64,000 nucleotides of DNA, from NCBI GenBank assembly GCA_013141065.1, contig JABFRR010000010.1:78164-142163 (forward strand), written 5' to 3'. Shown in pieces: positions 1 to 9,050 of this stretch. The notes beneath the pieces are model-generated. The model was given only the letters and a program-made list of their open reading frames with translations, was not told the origin of the DNA and did not search any database. This stretch comes from Bacteriovoracaceae bacterium. GTDB taxonomy: Bacteria; Bdellovibrionota; Bacteriovoracia; Bacteriovoracales; Bacteriovoracaceae. The translations under genes were made by a program, and so were the position numbers. How positions within the stretch are numbered: the first letter of the stretch is position 1; each line of letters opens with the position of its first letter.

Positions 1-1060
1 AAAGATAATGAGTGTGATTTAAAACTTTTCCCTCAATAACTTTTTCATCGATATCTAATAAGTTAAGAGTTGTCGTAAACCTATCAAGCGCATAAGTTAA
101 AATTCCAAAATGATCTGGTAAATAAAGTCGCTCTGCACTTGAATGAGAGATATCGCGTTCATGCCATAAAATAGAATTTTCTAAAGCAATATGAAGGTGT
201 GATCTCAAAAAGCGTGAAAGTCCTGTCAGGTTTTCACTGGCGATTGGATTTTTCTTATGGGGCATTGTGCTTGAGCCTTTTTGGCCTGGGCGAAAGCCCT
301 CAGCTACTTCTCTGACATCTGAATGATGAAGATGTCGAATCTCGACAGCAAGTCTTTCAATCGCATTAGCAATTAAAGATGTAATAGTGATAAGCTTGGC
401 CAGTCTGTCTCTTGGTATGATTTGTGTAGAAACCAATTCAACTTGAACGCCTAGTTTTTTTGCTACACTCTCTTCAATTTCTGGAGTTAAAATAGTGTAA
501 TTTCCCACTGCACCCGAGAGTTGAATCGTTAATTCATTTTGATAATAATTCTGAAGATCATCACGTCTTCTTTTAAATTCAGCATAATGCCCCAATAGTT
601 TTTGTCCAAAACTCATTGGCTCAGCATACATTCCATGAGAGCGCCCCAATGTCATAAGCATTTTAGTTTCAATCGCTCTGCTTTTTAGGGCTTCCAGAAA
701 TTGATCATATGAATTTAAGACGACATCAAGTGACGCTTTAATTTGTAATGTGAGTGCACTATCAATTATGTCTGAAGAAGTAACACCATAATGAAAATAC
801 TTTCCAATTTCTGCTGGCAGCTGTTCTGTTATCGATGTGCAAAATGCTATGACATCATGTCGAGTCACTTGCTCAATTTCATCAATTCTCGAGGGTTTGA
901 TTTGTACAGTTTTTGCAACAATCTCAGCAATACCATCGGGAATAATTTTTTTCTCTGATAGGGTTCTAAGAAGTTCTATTTCAACTTGAAGAAAAGTTTT
1001 AAATTTATTTTCATCAGCCCAAATAGGTGTAATTTGCGAGGCTTCGTATCTTGGAATCAT
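1..1060 (-). CDS. purB: Adenylosuccinate lyase, 3' end cut by window
   Basis: Adenylosuccinate lyase acts in the cytoplasm at two steps of purine synthesis: SAICAR to AICAR, and adenylosuccinate to AMP, releasing fumarate. About 353 residues are visible from the ATG at 1060-1058; the stop lies beyond base 1. The fumarase/aspartase superfamily signature SSTMPHKKNP is at about residue 262, and the early segment HYGVTSSDIID is also typical of PurB. A GAGG ribosome site sits just upstream of the start. The gene is the last visible member of a minus-strand series (TolC-like channel, outer-membrane protein, purB) with gaps of only about 20 bases, so it may be co-transcribed. Partial only because of the window edge; nothing suggests damage. 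Confidence 0.95.
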   Translation of the reverse strand, partial: MIPRYEASQITPIWADENKFKTFLQVEIELLRTLSEKKIIPDGIAEIVAKTVQIKPSRIDEIEQVTRHDVIAFCTSITEQLPAEIGKYFHYGVTSSDIIDSALTLQIKASLDVVLNSYDQFLEALKSRAIETKMLMTLGRSHGMYAEPMSFGQKLLGHYAEFKRRRDDLQNYYQNELTIQLSGAVGNYTILTPEIEESVAKKLGVQVELVSTQIIPRDRLAKLITITSLIANAIERLAVEIRHLHHSDVREVAEGFRPGQKGSSTMPHKKNPIASENLTGLSRFLRSHLHIALENSILWHERDISHSSAERLYLPDHFGILTYALDRFTTTLNLLDIDEKVIEGKVLNHTHYL

Positions 1061-1081
1061 AAGTACCTCAGGAGTTATAAA

Positions 1082-1726
1082 TTATAAAAATAAACTTACA
1101 TCGAATCCAACAGTCAAATAACCTAGAGTCAAAGAGCGGGCCGAGCTCGTCTCAGTGTCAAAGTCTTGGGCCCTTTTTACCACAGATAAGTTATAATTGA
1201 AATGTGTTCCAACACTGAAGTATTCATTTATCATTTTATACATCGTCATCTTGGCGAGTATGCCTGGGCCGGAAAAGGATTTCCCTGATAGGTTTTCTTT
1301 ATAAATATTGTAAGTAATATTAGCCGATATCATTTCGTATATGTCACTGAAGGGAAGAAGTGTTTGAGCGTAACGAGTTTCTCTTCCCACACCTATACCC
1401 ACAGTGGTGTGACCATTTCTTTGATCTGCCAATTGGGTGTCAGTAAGCCCAGTGGCGGCTGGATTATTTTTTCCAAATCTAGAAAAGAGGCCATTGGCAA
1501 TAAGGAGGTTAGCGTCCCACCAAAAATTCTCACTTTTTTTACTGAAGGAAATAGTAAAATTTCCCACTTCGGTGGCACTTCTCAAGCTTGGAGTCACTCC
1601 GTACATTAAACTGAATCGATTTTCATGTTTAAATTCTATGGGGTTCATATTATTGAGAATATCTTGTTGATATCCAAATACTGATTGTGAACTGAGGATT
1701 ATGAGAGCTAAAAATAATCTTTTCAT
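1082..1726 (-). CDS. Putative outer-membrane beta-barrel protein
   Basis: Unrecognised 214-residue exported protein. It opens with a clear signal peptide (MKRLFLALIILSSQSVFG) and continues as alternating polar/aromatic stretches such as GNFTISFSKKSENFWWDANLL, ending in VGFDVSLFL. This pattern, with a hydrophobic C-terminus, is typical of small outer-membrane barrels. No catalytic motif is visible. An AGGA site lies about seven bases before the ATG. It sits 23 bases after the TolC-like gene and 21 bases before purB, so it may share a transcript with the channel. The barrel assignment is inference from composition; family unknown. Confidence 0.7.
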   Translation of the reverse strand: MKRLFLALIILSSQSVFGYQQDILNNMNPIEFKHENRFSLMYGVTPSLRSATEVGNFTISFSKKSENFWWDANLLIANGLFSRFGKNNPAATGLTDTQLADQRNGHTTVGIGVGRETRYAQTLLPFSDIYEMISANITYNIYKENLSGKSFSGPGILAKMTMYKMINEYFSVGTHFNYNLSVVKRAQDFDTETSSARSLTLGYLTVGFDVSLFL

Positions 1727-1749
1727 TGAGAATTCCTATAGTTTTCCTA

Positions 1750-3501
1750 TTATTTTCCTTTTAATCGCGTTGCAAGCCTATCAAAGTTCTCACCAGGAAA
1801 ATCTTCTACACCCATTAAACGCGCTAAGGTCAGCTTTTGTTTTAGGTGCTCTAGTTTTGTTTCTTCATAGAAAATTTTTGTTCCAGTTAAATCATCAAGC
1901 GCCATGGTAAAATCATAGAACTTTGAGCGATTGGCGAGATAATTTTCTAAAACTGTATCAAAAGTTTTTTGCAAGCTTGGAAGCCTTGCCTCTAGAATGG
2001 CAATTTGGTTTTGAAGAGATATAATCGTTTTATAAGTTAAACGTAGATTTGACTGTGTAGAGTGATTATTTTTTTCAAATTCTTTTTGAGTGATCTCACG
2101 GTTTATTCGACTTAATGCCATTTTATTAGAATTAAATAGTCCATCGGCTCCAGTGAGGCTCCAAGTGGTATTGATAGAAGCGACCATTTCAATTCTTCCA
2201 CTATTGGAATACGTTTCATAAACCGTCGAGTTTGTGGCCCCGCCAAATCTCTTATTGTAGGCACCTAAGTTGATGGTGAATTTTGGTAGCGGAAGATTTT
2301 CTTTAAATGCGACATCGTATTCACGTTCAGCATTTTCCATCAGCATCTTACTGGTGAGCAGTGTAGGATTATTTTGCTCTAATGCGCTGAGGGCATCATC
2401 AAGGCTGATTTTAATTCGTTTATAATCTAATCCTTCTAAAATGACATATTTTGTACCGATTGGATCAGCAATATAATAGGCGACGTTTTCATCAGTTTGA
2501 TCGGCTTGTATTTTTGCTGTGTGGTAAAGATTTTGTGATCTTAGGTATTCACTTCTGGCTTGATAATAATCTTGTTTGCTGGTTTTACCGATAGTGATTT
2601 TTTCTTTATTAAGTCTATAAAGAAAAGAAGTCTGACGGAGTTGATCTTGTCTGATCTTTTCAATGTTTTTAGTAGCGGCTAAAGTAAAAAAAGTATTTAT
2701 TAAGTCTAATTTCAATTCTCTTTTTGATTCATCAAAAATTTGTGTATTTCTTTCGAAAAGGCTTTTTTTATTCAAATATAGTGCGTAGTCTTTACCCCAA
2801 TTAAAAACGGTATAGTCCCCGAGGGATAAACCTAGGGTTCCGTTAGCATAAGGTGTTGAGGCCGTTGTTGGGGCACGACTACCAGTTCTGAGTGTTGAAA
2901 TTCTTTGACTGTTGGTTGTGAGATTTATTTTAAGCTCAGGCATCCAAAATGCTGATTTAACGCCATCAAATGTAATTTTATTCTGTTCTTGCTTTTTTTC
3001 CCTTAAGTTTTGGTCATAATTTTTTCTTAGACCTTGTTCGACGACATCATTGAGTTGAAGATTTTTAAAATTATCTTTAACTTTGTATTGGTCAGCTTGT
3101 TGAATGTAGAGCTCAGACTCAGTAGGTTTTACGGATCGTATTTTTGCTGCTTTTTTATTTTTGGTTTTTAGCAATTCTTCTTCGGGAACAACGCCGGTTT
3201 GTTTTTGAAGGTCAAATTTTTCTTCTGATTTTCCTTCTGGCAATGCTTCCGTATTTTCGGTCATGGCATCGAGAGTTTCATTGGGGATTGCTTCAGTTTT
3301 AGGCGTTGGAGCTTCCTCGACCGGCAAGGTTTGAGGTTCTTCTGAAAGTTCAGGCTTCGATGGTGGCACTTCACTTGCTGGTTCCAGGACTTCGATAGGT
3401 GCCGAAGGTTCAACACTTTCATTGATTTCTTGAGTGAATGCAGCTCGATTTACTATCGCATTAACAAGTAAAAGCGACACAAATAAATTTTTAGTCATCA
3501 T
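1750..3501 (-). CDS. TolC-family outer-membrane channel with acidic N-terminal extension
   Basis: Outer membrane efflux/secretion channel of the TolC type, which forms a trimeric barrel with a long periplasmic helical tunnel. The 583-residue product has a signal peptide (about residues 1-24), then a low-complexity Pro/Glu-rich stretch (about 25-120), and then the TolC core with the usual internal repeat of long helices (KKQEQNK..., REYDVAFKENLPLPK..., LEARLPSLQKTFDTVLENY). The Pro/Glu stretch is absent from classical TolC and may reach into the periplasm or bind a partner. No inner-membrane pump or adaptor gene lies next to it, so its partner system is unknown. Two adjacent ATGs (MM) make the exact start ambiguous by one codon. 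Confidence 0.85.
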   Translation of the reverse strand: MMTKNLFVSLLLVNAIVNRAAFTQEINESVEPSAPIEVLEPASEVPPSKPELSEEPQTLPVEEAPTPKTEAIPNETLDAMTENTEALPEGKSEEKFDLQKQTGVVPEEELLKTKNKKAAKIRSVKPTESELYIQQADQYKVKDNFKNLQLNDVVEQGLRKNYDQNLREKKQEQNKITFDGVKSAFWMPELKINLTTNSQRISTLRTGSRAPTTASTPYANGTLGLSLGDYTVFNWGKDYALYLNKKSLFERNTQIFDESKRELKLDLINTFFTLAATKNIEKIRQDQLRQTSFLYRLNKEKITIGKTSKQDYYQARSEYLRSQNLYHTAKIQADQTDENVAYYIADPIGTKYVILEGLDYKRIKISLDDALSALEQNNPTLLTSKMLMENAEREYDVAFKENLPLPKFTINLGAYNKRFGGATNSTVYETYSNSGRIEMVASINTTWSLTGADGLFNSNKMALSRINREITQKEFEKNNHSTQSNLRLTYKTIISLQNQIAILEARLPSLQKTFDTVLENYLANRSKFYDFTMALDDLTGTKIFYEETKLEHLKQKLTLARLMGVEDFPGENFDRLATRLKGK

Positions 3502-3569
3502 TTCTAAACCATTTAAAAAGGAAGTTAGACCTTAAGGATAGAGAATGGTTTATGCTATGAAAAGTATTT

Positions 3570-3920
3570 TTATAGTGTGACGCCCGGACAGCCTTTTCTC
3601 ACAATATTTTCTTCTTGGTATTGAATTTGTGTTTGTGTGAGTGAGAGTTCGTGCTCGAGATGGCCTAAATTGATTTCAAGTTTTTGTTTGATACTTACCT
3701 TGTTTTCGGGAGAGATTTTTTGCAAATGCTTATTTCGCTCTATCATGGCCAATATGCGTTGTTTGTTTAAGATTTTTTCTTTTCTGGTCTCAGTCAATAA
3801 TTGACACTTGCGACTAATACTCGGATCAGTAATGACGGTACGCCTATAATCCTCAGATAGACCAATTTTGGAATAAAAGATGAAAATACTCAGGAATATT
3901 AGCGAAATTCTTTGGGCCAT
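3570..3920 (-). CDS. Small exported coiled-coil protein, function unknown
   Basis: A 116-residue protein with a signal peptide (hydrophobic stretch ISLIFLSIFIFYSKIGLS) and a charged, largely helical remainder (TRKEKILNKQRILAMIERN, EINLGHLEHELSLTQTQIQ) that looks like a short coiled coil. Two cysteines (in SRKCQLL and RKGCPG) could form a disulphide in the periplasm. It is transcribed away from kdsB from a shared 59-base intergenic region. The family is not recognised. The start is supported by a GGAG about eleven bases upstream. Confidence 0.6.
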   Translation of the reverse strand: MAQRISLIFLSIFIFYSKIGLSEDYRRTVITDPSISRKCQLLTETRKEKILNKQRILAMIERNKHLQKISPENKVSIKQKLEINLGHLEHELSLTQTQIQYQEENIVRKGCPGVTL

Positions 3921-3936
3921 ACTGAAGTGTCTCCAC

Positions 3937-3957
3937 TATAATAATAAGCTTATTATA
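3937..3957. promoter_or_regulatory. Divergent promoter region with 16-bp perfect palindrome
   Basis: Between the divergent exported-protein gene and kdsB. Bases 3941-3956 (ATAATAAGCTTATTAT) read the same on both strands, and TATAAT occurs on the plus strand at 3937-3942 and on the minus strand at 3957-3952. Each hexamer lies 35-40 bases from the corresponding start codon, as expected for a -10 box. I see no convincing -35 box for either direction. The symmetry could be an operator or simply two overlapping -10 boxes. Confidence 0.4.
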
Positions 3958-3979
3958 GCTTATTCTGGAGACCTTTAAA

Positions 3980-4753
3980 GTGAGTAAAAAAAGTGTCCTC
4001 ATTTTAATTCCCGCGCGTTTTGCTTCGACTCGTTTTCCAGGCAAGCCTCTTGCCCTTATTGATGGCAAGACCATGATTTCTCGTGTCCTAGAAAACTGCC
4101 TCAATGCCTTCGATCCTGAGATTCATTTTGAAAGCTACGTTGTGACGGATAGTTCAGAAATTGAACGCTCTTTTTCGTCTACTCCAATTAATGTGATTCG
4201 GATAGATGATGATGTCATATCCGGAACTCTTCGAATTGAGCTTGCCTATAAGCGATTTTTTGCTGATCGAGAATTTGATTTAGTTATAAATGTTCAAGGA
4301 GACGAACCACTTCTTGAAGGTCGTGAATTAGTAAGCCTCGCGAAGTTTCATTTAGAAAGTCATTTTAGTATAGCAACTCTCGTAAAAAAATATGCTGGTT
4401 TTACAGATGGATTTTTTGACTCAAATAAAGTCAAAGTTGCATTGAGTGAAGTGACTAGACAGGCTTTTTACTTTTCACGGGCCAGCATTCCCTTTAAGCG
4501 AGATAAAGGCATATCAATAGAATCAGATTACTGGTTTCATCACATAGGTGTTTATTCATACCGGCCAGAAGCTTTAGAGAAATTTGCACACTCACCAGTG
4601 TCTCACCTAGAAGATTTAGAAAAATTGGAACAATTGAGAGCTCTAGAAATTGGACTAACAATTGGTGCGATTGAAACCAATTGTCATGTTATTGGCGTTG
4701 ATCATCCTGAAGATATAAAAAAAGTAGAAGAGGTAATCCGTGGCAGAAAATAA
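3980..4753 (+). CDS. kdsB: 3-deoxy-manno-octulosonate cytidylyltransferase (CMP-KDO synthetase)
   Basis: Activates KDO with CTP to CMP-KDO, the donor for the LPS inner core, in the cytoplasm. The 257-residue protein has the family N-terminus with the nucleotide-binding stretch RFASTRFPGKPL (about residues 13-24), QGDEPLL in the middle, and HHIGVYSYRP near residue 190; length matches the family. The start is GTG, supported by TGGAG upstream. Its 3' end overlaps the pyrG start by 14 bases, so the enzyme that uses CTP is translationally linked to the enzyme that makes it. First gene of the kdsB-to-carboxypeptidase run. Confidence 0.95.
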   Translation: MSKKSVLILIPARFASTRFPGKPLALIDGKTMISRVLENCLNAFDPEIHFESYVVTDSSEIERSFSSTPINVIRIDDDVISGTLRIELAYKRFFADREFDLVINVQGDEPLLEGRELVSLAKFHLESHFSIATLVKKYAGFTDGFFDSNKVKVALSEVTRQAFYFSRASIPFKRDKGISIESDYWFHHIGVYSYRPEALEKFAHSPVSHLEDLEKLEQLRALEIGLTIGAIETNCHVIGVDHPEDIKKVEEVIRGRK

Positions 4754-6353
4754 AAAGCATAAAAAATATATCTTTATCACTGGAGGAGTTGCTAGTTCTC
4801 TTGGTAAAGGCTTAGCAGCCGCCAGTATCGCGGGACTTCTTGAAAGAAGAGGTATTAATGTTTCCATGTTAAAAATGGATCCTTATATTAACGTAGATCC
4901 AGGAACAATGAGTCCTACTCAGCATGGAGAAGTTTTTGTCACTGATGATGGTGCAGAAACCGACCTGGACCTCGGTCACTACGAGAGATTTACTTCTTTA
5001 ACACTAAAAAAAGAAAGTAATTTTACAACAGGTCAAGTGTATTTAAAAGTTATTGAAAACGAAAGGGCCGGAGTATATCTAGGAAAAACAGTTCAAGTTG
5101 TTCCACACATCACTAACGAAATTAAACGCCGTATTCATACTGCGAGTGAAAACTGTGACCTACTTATTGGAGAAATAGGTGGAACTGTTGGTGATATTGA
5201 ATCTCTACCTTTTATAGAATCAATCAGACAACTCGCCCATGATGAAGGTGCCGATAATGTTCTTTTTATTCACCTTGTATTACTGCCATATATTGCAGCT
5301 GCAGGGGAATTGAAGTCTAAGCCTGCCCAACACTCAGTAAAAGAACTCATGAGCCAAGGGCTTTCACCACAAATTATAATTTGTCGTAGTGACCGCGAAG
5401 TTGACGAAGACACACTTGATAAAATTTCACGATTTTGTAATGTTGGAAGAAAAAATGTTTTTCAATCTATTGATATGGATAGCATTTATAAAGTTCCTCT
5501 TGAATTTCACAAACAAGGTCTTGATGAAAGAATCAGCCAGCTCTTAGGAATTTGGGCACCTGAACCAAAAATAACGGACCTCGAACAAGTCGTTTATAAT
5601 TTCACTCATCCTCTTAGGGAAGTTCGAATCGGAATTGTTGGCAAATATACAGATTTAGTTGAATCCTATAAATCTTTAGATGAAGCTCTTAATCATGGGG
5701 CCATTGCTAATCAACTGAAGTTCAAACCAATTTACATCGACTCTGAACAATTAGAAAAAAATGCAGATCTTTCAGTCTTATTTAAAGATGTTCAAGGTAT
5801 CTTAGTTCCAGGAGGATTTGGTAGCCGAGGGACTGAAGGAAAAATTCTAGCGATTGAATATGCTCGTACAAATAAAATTCCGTTTTTGGGAATTTGCCTA
5901 GGCCTACAGTTGGCCGTCATTGAATTTGCCCGACACGTTGCTGGTCTCAAAGATGCGACTTCGGAAGAATTTGAAAGTGGTGGCGAGCACCTCATTCATT
6001 ATATGGAAGGACAGAGTGGAACAGGTGCAAAGGGCGGCAATATGAGATTGGGATCATATGATTGCCATTTGGAATCTGACTCATTAGCTTTTAAAATCTA
6101 TAAAAAACCAATAATACAAGAACGCCATCGCCATCGACTAGAAGTTAATAATATGTACACCAGTAAGTTAACTGGCCTAGGTATGGCCATTTCAGGCTTT
6201 AATAAAGAACTAAATCTGGTTGAAGTTGTAGAACTCAAAGATCATCCTTTTTTTATAGCTTGTCAGTATCATCCAGAATTTAAATCAAAACCTTTTTCAC
6301 CACATCCACTCTTTAAAGCTTTTGTTGAAGAAGCAGATAAAAATAGGAAATAA
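4740..6353 (+). CDS. pyrG: CTP synthase
   Basis: Converts UTP to CTP using glutamine and ATP. The N-terminal amidoligase domain begins with FITGGVASSLGKGLAAASIA, and the C-terminal class I glutamine amidotransferase has the nucleophile elbow GICLGLQLA (catalytic Cys near residue 385) and the late YHPEF segment supplying His-Glu. The length of 537 residues is normal. The GTG start lies inside the end of kdsB. Placement between kdsB and kdsA makes functional sense because CMP-KDO formation consumes CTP. Confidence 0.97.
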   Translation: MAENKKHKKYIFITGGVASSLGKGLAAASIAGLLERRGINVSMLKMDPYINVDPGTMSPTQHGEVFVTDDGAETDLDLGHYERFTSLTLKKESNFTTGQVYLKVIENERAGVYLGKTVQVVPHITNEIKRRIHTASENCDLLIGEIGGTVGDIESLPFIESIRQLAHDEGADNVLFIHLVLLPYIAAAGELKSKPAQHSVKELMSQGLSPQIIICRSDREVDEDTLDKISRFCNVGRKNVFQSIDMDSIYKVPLEFHKQGLDERISQLLGIWAPEPKITDLEQVVYNFTHPLREVRIGIVGKYTDLVESYKSLDEALNHGAIANQLKFKPIYIDSEQLEKNADLSVLFKDVQGILVPGGFGSRGTEGKILAIEYARTNKIPFLGICLGLQLAVIEFARHVAGLKDATSEEFESGGEHLIHYMEGQSGTGAKGGNMRLGSYDCHLESDSLAFKIYKKPIIQERHRHRLEVNNMYTSKLTGLGMAISGFNKELNLVEVVELKDHPFFIACQYHPEFKSKPFSPHPLFKAFVEEADKNRK

Positions 6354-6356
6354 ATT

Positions 6357-7157
6357 ATGATTAAACCAAAACTAGATCTTTTTATAGGGTCTTGTGTTTT
6401 AGAAAGCGAAGAAATGGCCTTAATGATCGCTGAACAATTGATTAAAGACTTGAAGCCATTCGAAGACAAAATTACTCTTACTTATAAAGGAAGTTTTGAT
6501 AAAGCAAATCGTACTTCAATAAATTCTTATCGCGGTCCTGGTATTGATGAGGGAATGAGAATTTTATCTAAAGTAAAAGAAAAAACAGGTTTACCTGTGC
6601 TTACAGATTTTCATGAAGCTTCTCAGGCGATGAAGCTCGCGACTGTTGTAGATATTTTGCAAGTTCCTGCATTTTTATGCCGTCAAACTGATATGATTGC
6701 GGCAGGTGCAGAAGCTTGTGCAAAATACGGTCGTATTTTAAAAATTAAAAAGGGACAATTCTTAAGTCCGGAAGAAACAAAAAATATTGTTGATAAAGCA
6801 ACAACGATACTTCCTAAAAATCAAATAATGCTTACTGAACGTGGCTCAAGCTTTGGATACAATAATTTAATTGTTGATATGGCCTCATTTCAAATTATGA
6901 AAAGTTTTGGTGTAAAAGCCATTCACGATGCCACTCATTGTGTTCAACGTCCCGGAGGATTAGGAACAGCAACAGGTGGAAAAAGAGAGCAAATATTAGT
7001 TTTAGCAAGGGCCGCGATCGCTGCAGGTGCTGATGGAGTATTTATGGAAACGCATCCGAATCCAGATAAAGCACTTTCAGATTCTGCTACTAGTTTACCG
7101 CTTGATCAAATTAAGACGATAGTCGAACAACTTTTAAAAATTTACGAGGTGGTCTAA
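6357..7157 (+). CDS. kdsA: KDO-8-phosphate synthase
   Basis: Condenses phosphoenolpyruvate with arabinose-5-phosphate to KDO-8-phosphate, the first committed step of KDO synthesis. The 266-residue protein shows the family segments GSCVLESEEMAL at the N-terminus, YKGSFDKANRTS (about residue 42), LTDFHEASQA (about 82) and DATHCVQRPGG (about 190). It starts three bases after pyrG and shares its last base with the next start codon, so it is co-translated with kdsC. No arabinose-5-phosphate isomerase gene (kdsD) is visible in the window. Confidence 0.96.
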   Translation: MIKPKLDLFIGSCVLESEEMALMIAEQLIKDLKPFEDKITLTYKGSFDKANRTSINSYRGPGIDEGMRILSKVKEKTGLPVLTDFHEASQAMKLATVVDILQVPAFLCRQTDMIAAGAEACAKYGRILKIKKGQFLSPEETKNIVDKATTILPKNQIMLTERGSSFGYNNLIVDMASFQIMKSFGVKAIHDATHCVQRPGGLGTATGGKREQILVLARAAIAAGADGVFMETHPNPDKALSDSATSLPLDQIKTIVEQLLKIYEVV

Positions 7158-7717
7158 TGGCAAAAGCATTAGATGAAAAAAAATCACTGCGAGAGATTGC
7201 TTTAAAGTTTGAAGGTAAACTTTCAAAAATAAAAGTTTGTCTATTTGATATTGATGGCATCTTAACTAATGGGACGGTTACATGGGCCGGCGAAGATATT
7301 GGCTTTAACCGATCAACACATGCACTAGATGGTTATGGATTAAAAATGCTTATGGAAGCAGGGCTCAAAGTTGGAGTGATCTCGGGTGGGGATGGCTTTG
7401 GACTTAGAAAAAGATTTGTCGATGTTCTTAAAGTAAATTTTGCTTTTTTTGGTAATGAAGATAAACGTGAAGCCTTTAAAAAAATATTAGCCCTAGGCTA
7501 CAAAGACGATGAAATTCTCTATATGGGCGATGAATTTATTGATTTACCTATAATGAAGCGAGTTGGATTTTCAGCAACTGTTCCCAATGCCAGTCTAGAA
7601 ATTCAAGAATGTGTAGACTATATCACCTATCGTGAAGCAGGAGATGCTTGTGCACGTGAGGTTATTGATCTCATACGTTACGCTCAAAAGATACCGCTTA
7701 AACTTTTGGAATTTTAA
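7157..7717 (+). CDS. kdsC: KDO-8-phosphate phosphatase, HAD superfamily
   Basis: Removes phosphate from KDO-8-phosphate. The 186-residue protein has HAD motif I (FDIDGILTNG, near residue 30), motif II around GVISGG (about 75) and motif III/IV in ILYMGDEFIDLPIMK (about 117), the order seen in KdsC. It lacks any large cap domain, as expected for this tetrameric subfamily. It overlaps kdsA and the next gene by one base each. With kdsA and kdsB this gives three consecutive KDO pathway steps in one transcript. Confidence 0.9.
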   Translation: MAKALDEKKSLREIALKFEGKLSKIKVCLFDIDGILTNGTVTWAGEDIGFNRSTHALDGYGLKMLMEAGLKVGVISGGDGFGLRKRFVDVLKVNFAFFGNEDKREAFKKILALGYKDDEILYMGDEFIDLPIMKRVGFSATVPNASLEIQECVDYITYREAGDACAREVIDLIRYAQKIPLKLLEF

Positions 7718-8001
7718 TGAATTCGAAACTTGAAAATAATCTAGATGACAAGCTCGTCAAATTACAACTCGTATTAGACGAAACGACTAAGTTTCCTTCA
7801 AAATATTTATTTAAATTTATTGTTCCAGTTGCTCAAGTTCAAAAAATTTTGACAGTACTAGAGAATATGGAAATCGAACAAAAAGCTTCAGCTAATGGTA
7901 ATTGGATTAGTGTTAGTGCCAGCGCCATTATGCAAAACAGTAATGAGATAATTGCGATTTACAAAAAAGCTTCAGTGATTCAAGGAGTGATTTCACTATG
8001 A
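7717..8001 (+). CDS. DUF493 (YbeD-like) small protein
   Basis: A 94-residue protein resembling the DUF493/YbeD family: the core runs from FPSKYLFKFIVP through a KASANGNWISVSASAIM strand to an IYKKASVIQGVISL end, the spacing typical of this small alpha-beta (ACT-like) fold. YbeD proteins have no settled function and are often encoded by lipoyl/cell-envelope genes elsewhere. It overlaps kdsC by one base and gpsA by four, so it is co-translated with both. Possibly a small regulatory or ligand-binding domain; that is inference. Confidence 0.65.
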   Translation: MNSKLENNLDDKLVKLQLVLDETTKFPSKYLFKFIVPVAQVQKILTVLENMEIEQKASANGNWISVSASAIMQNSNEIIAIYKKASVIQGVISL

Positions 8002-9050
8002 TTGATAAAAAAATTAAGTCTAATGAGAAATTTAAAGTTGCATTAGTTATAGGAGCCGGTGCATTTGGAACCGCCATGGCCCAAGTTTTGTCTCAAAATT
8101 TTGATAAAGTAATACTCAAAGTTAGGTCTCCTGATATTTATGAGGCCATAAAAAATGGTGAAAATTCAATTTACTTGCCTGGATTAAAAATCGCAAAAAA
8201 TATCGATGCAGCTCTTTCATGGGATGAAGTAGATGCCATCGAGGGAGAGATACAGCTGATCGTTTCGGCCCTCCCGACTGCGGGTATAAGTGAATACTTT
8301 AAAGAAAATTATGATAGATTCTTAAGTTACTTTATTAATCGAATTCCCTTAGTTTCCCTATCTAAAGGGATAGATCCAGAGACTTTAGAATTATCGGATG
8401 ATTTATTTTTTGATATGTACCCACATTTTAAAGATCAATTTTGTTTTCTTTCAGGTCCAAGTTTTGCCCACGAAATTATGCAGGAGCAAATTACACTTGT
8501 GACCCTAGCAGGTCGATCAAGAAAAGTTCTAGAAAATGTCTCTGTTATGATGAACACTACTTCTTTTAAAGTACTTGCAAGTTACGATGTTAAAGGTGTG
8601 CTGCTTGGTGGAGCCTTAAAAAATATACTAGCAATAGCTGGTGGAGTTATTGAAGGACTTGGTTACAATCACAATACAAGGGCGGCAATGATCACTAGAG
8701 GGATTGCTGAAATGTTACGTTTTGGTGCTGTCTATAATGCTCGGCCGGAAACTTTTTATGGTCTTTCAGGAATGGGTGATCTTATTCTCACTACAACTGG
8801 AGATCTATCAAGAAACAAATCTTTTGGACTAGAATTGGCAAAAGGAAGAAAAGCAGAAGAAATTATTCGCTCACAACGATCAGTTGTTGAAGGATATAAA
8901 ACTGCAAAAGCTGCACACTTTATTTCAGAACAATTTGAAATAAGGGCCTCTATTTTTAATGGGGTCTATGAAGTACTTTATAAAGATCAACCCCCTAAAG
9001 AAGTGATAACAAAACTTATGCAATCACCCTCACGCTTTGAGATTCATTAA
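7998..9050 (+). CDS. gpsA: NAD(P)-dependent glycerol-3-phosphate dehydrogenase
   Basis: Reduces dihydroxyacetone phosphate to sn-glycerol-3-phosphate, the backbone for phospholipids. The 350-residue protein has the Rossmann glycine motif VIGAGAFGTAMAQ (about residues 17-29), the SGPSFAHE segment (about 153) and GGALKNILAIAGG (about 207) carrying the catalytic lysine. It is slightly longer than most because of a charged N-terminal tail of about 15 residues. It overlaps the DUF493 gene by four bases. Its place in an LPS-core run links phospholipid and LPS supply. Confidence 0.95.
   Translation: MIDKKIKSNEKFKVALVIGAGAFGTAMAQVLSQNFDKVILKVRSPDIYEAIKNGENSIYLPGLKIAKNIDAALSWDEVDAIEGEIQLIVSALPTAGISEYFKENYDRFLSYFINRIPLVSLSKGIDPETLELSDDLFFDMYPHFKDQFCFLSGPSFAHEIMQEQITLVTLAGRSRKVLENVSVMMNTTSFKVLASYDVKGVLLGGALKNILAIAGGVIEGLGYNHNTRAAMITRGIAEMLRFGAVYNARPETFYGLSGMGDLILTTTGDLSRNKSFGLELAKGRKAEEIIRSQRSVVEGYKTAKAAHFISEQFEIRASIFNGVYEVLYKDQPPKEVITKLMQSPSRFEIH

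Noticed and set aside
1364..1609. Plus-strand open frames over 1.4-1.9 kb
   Set aside because: Antisense shadows of the outer-membrane protein and TolC genes; no ribosome site and no protein-like features.
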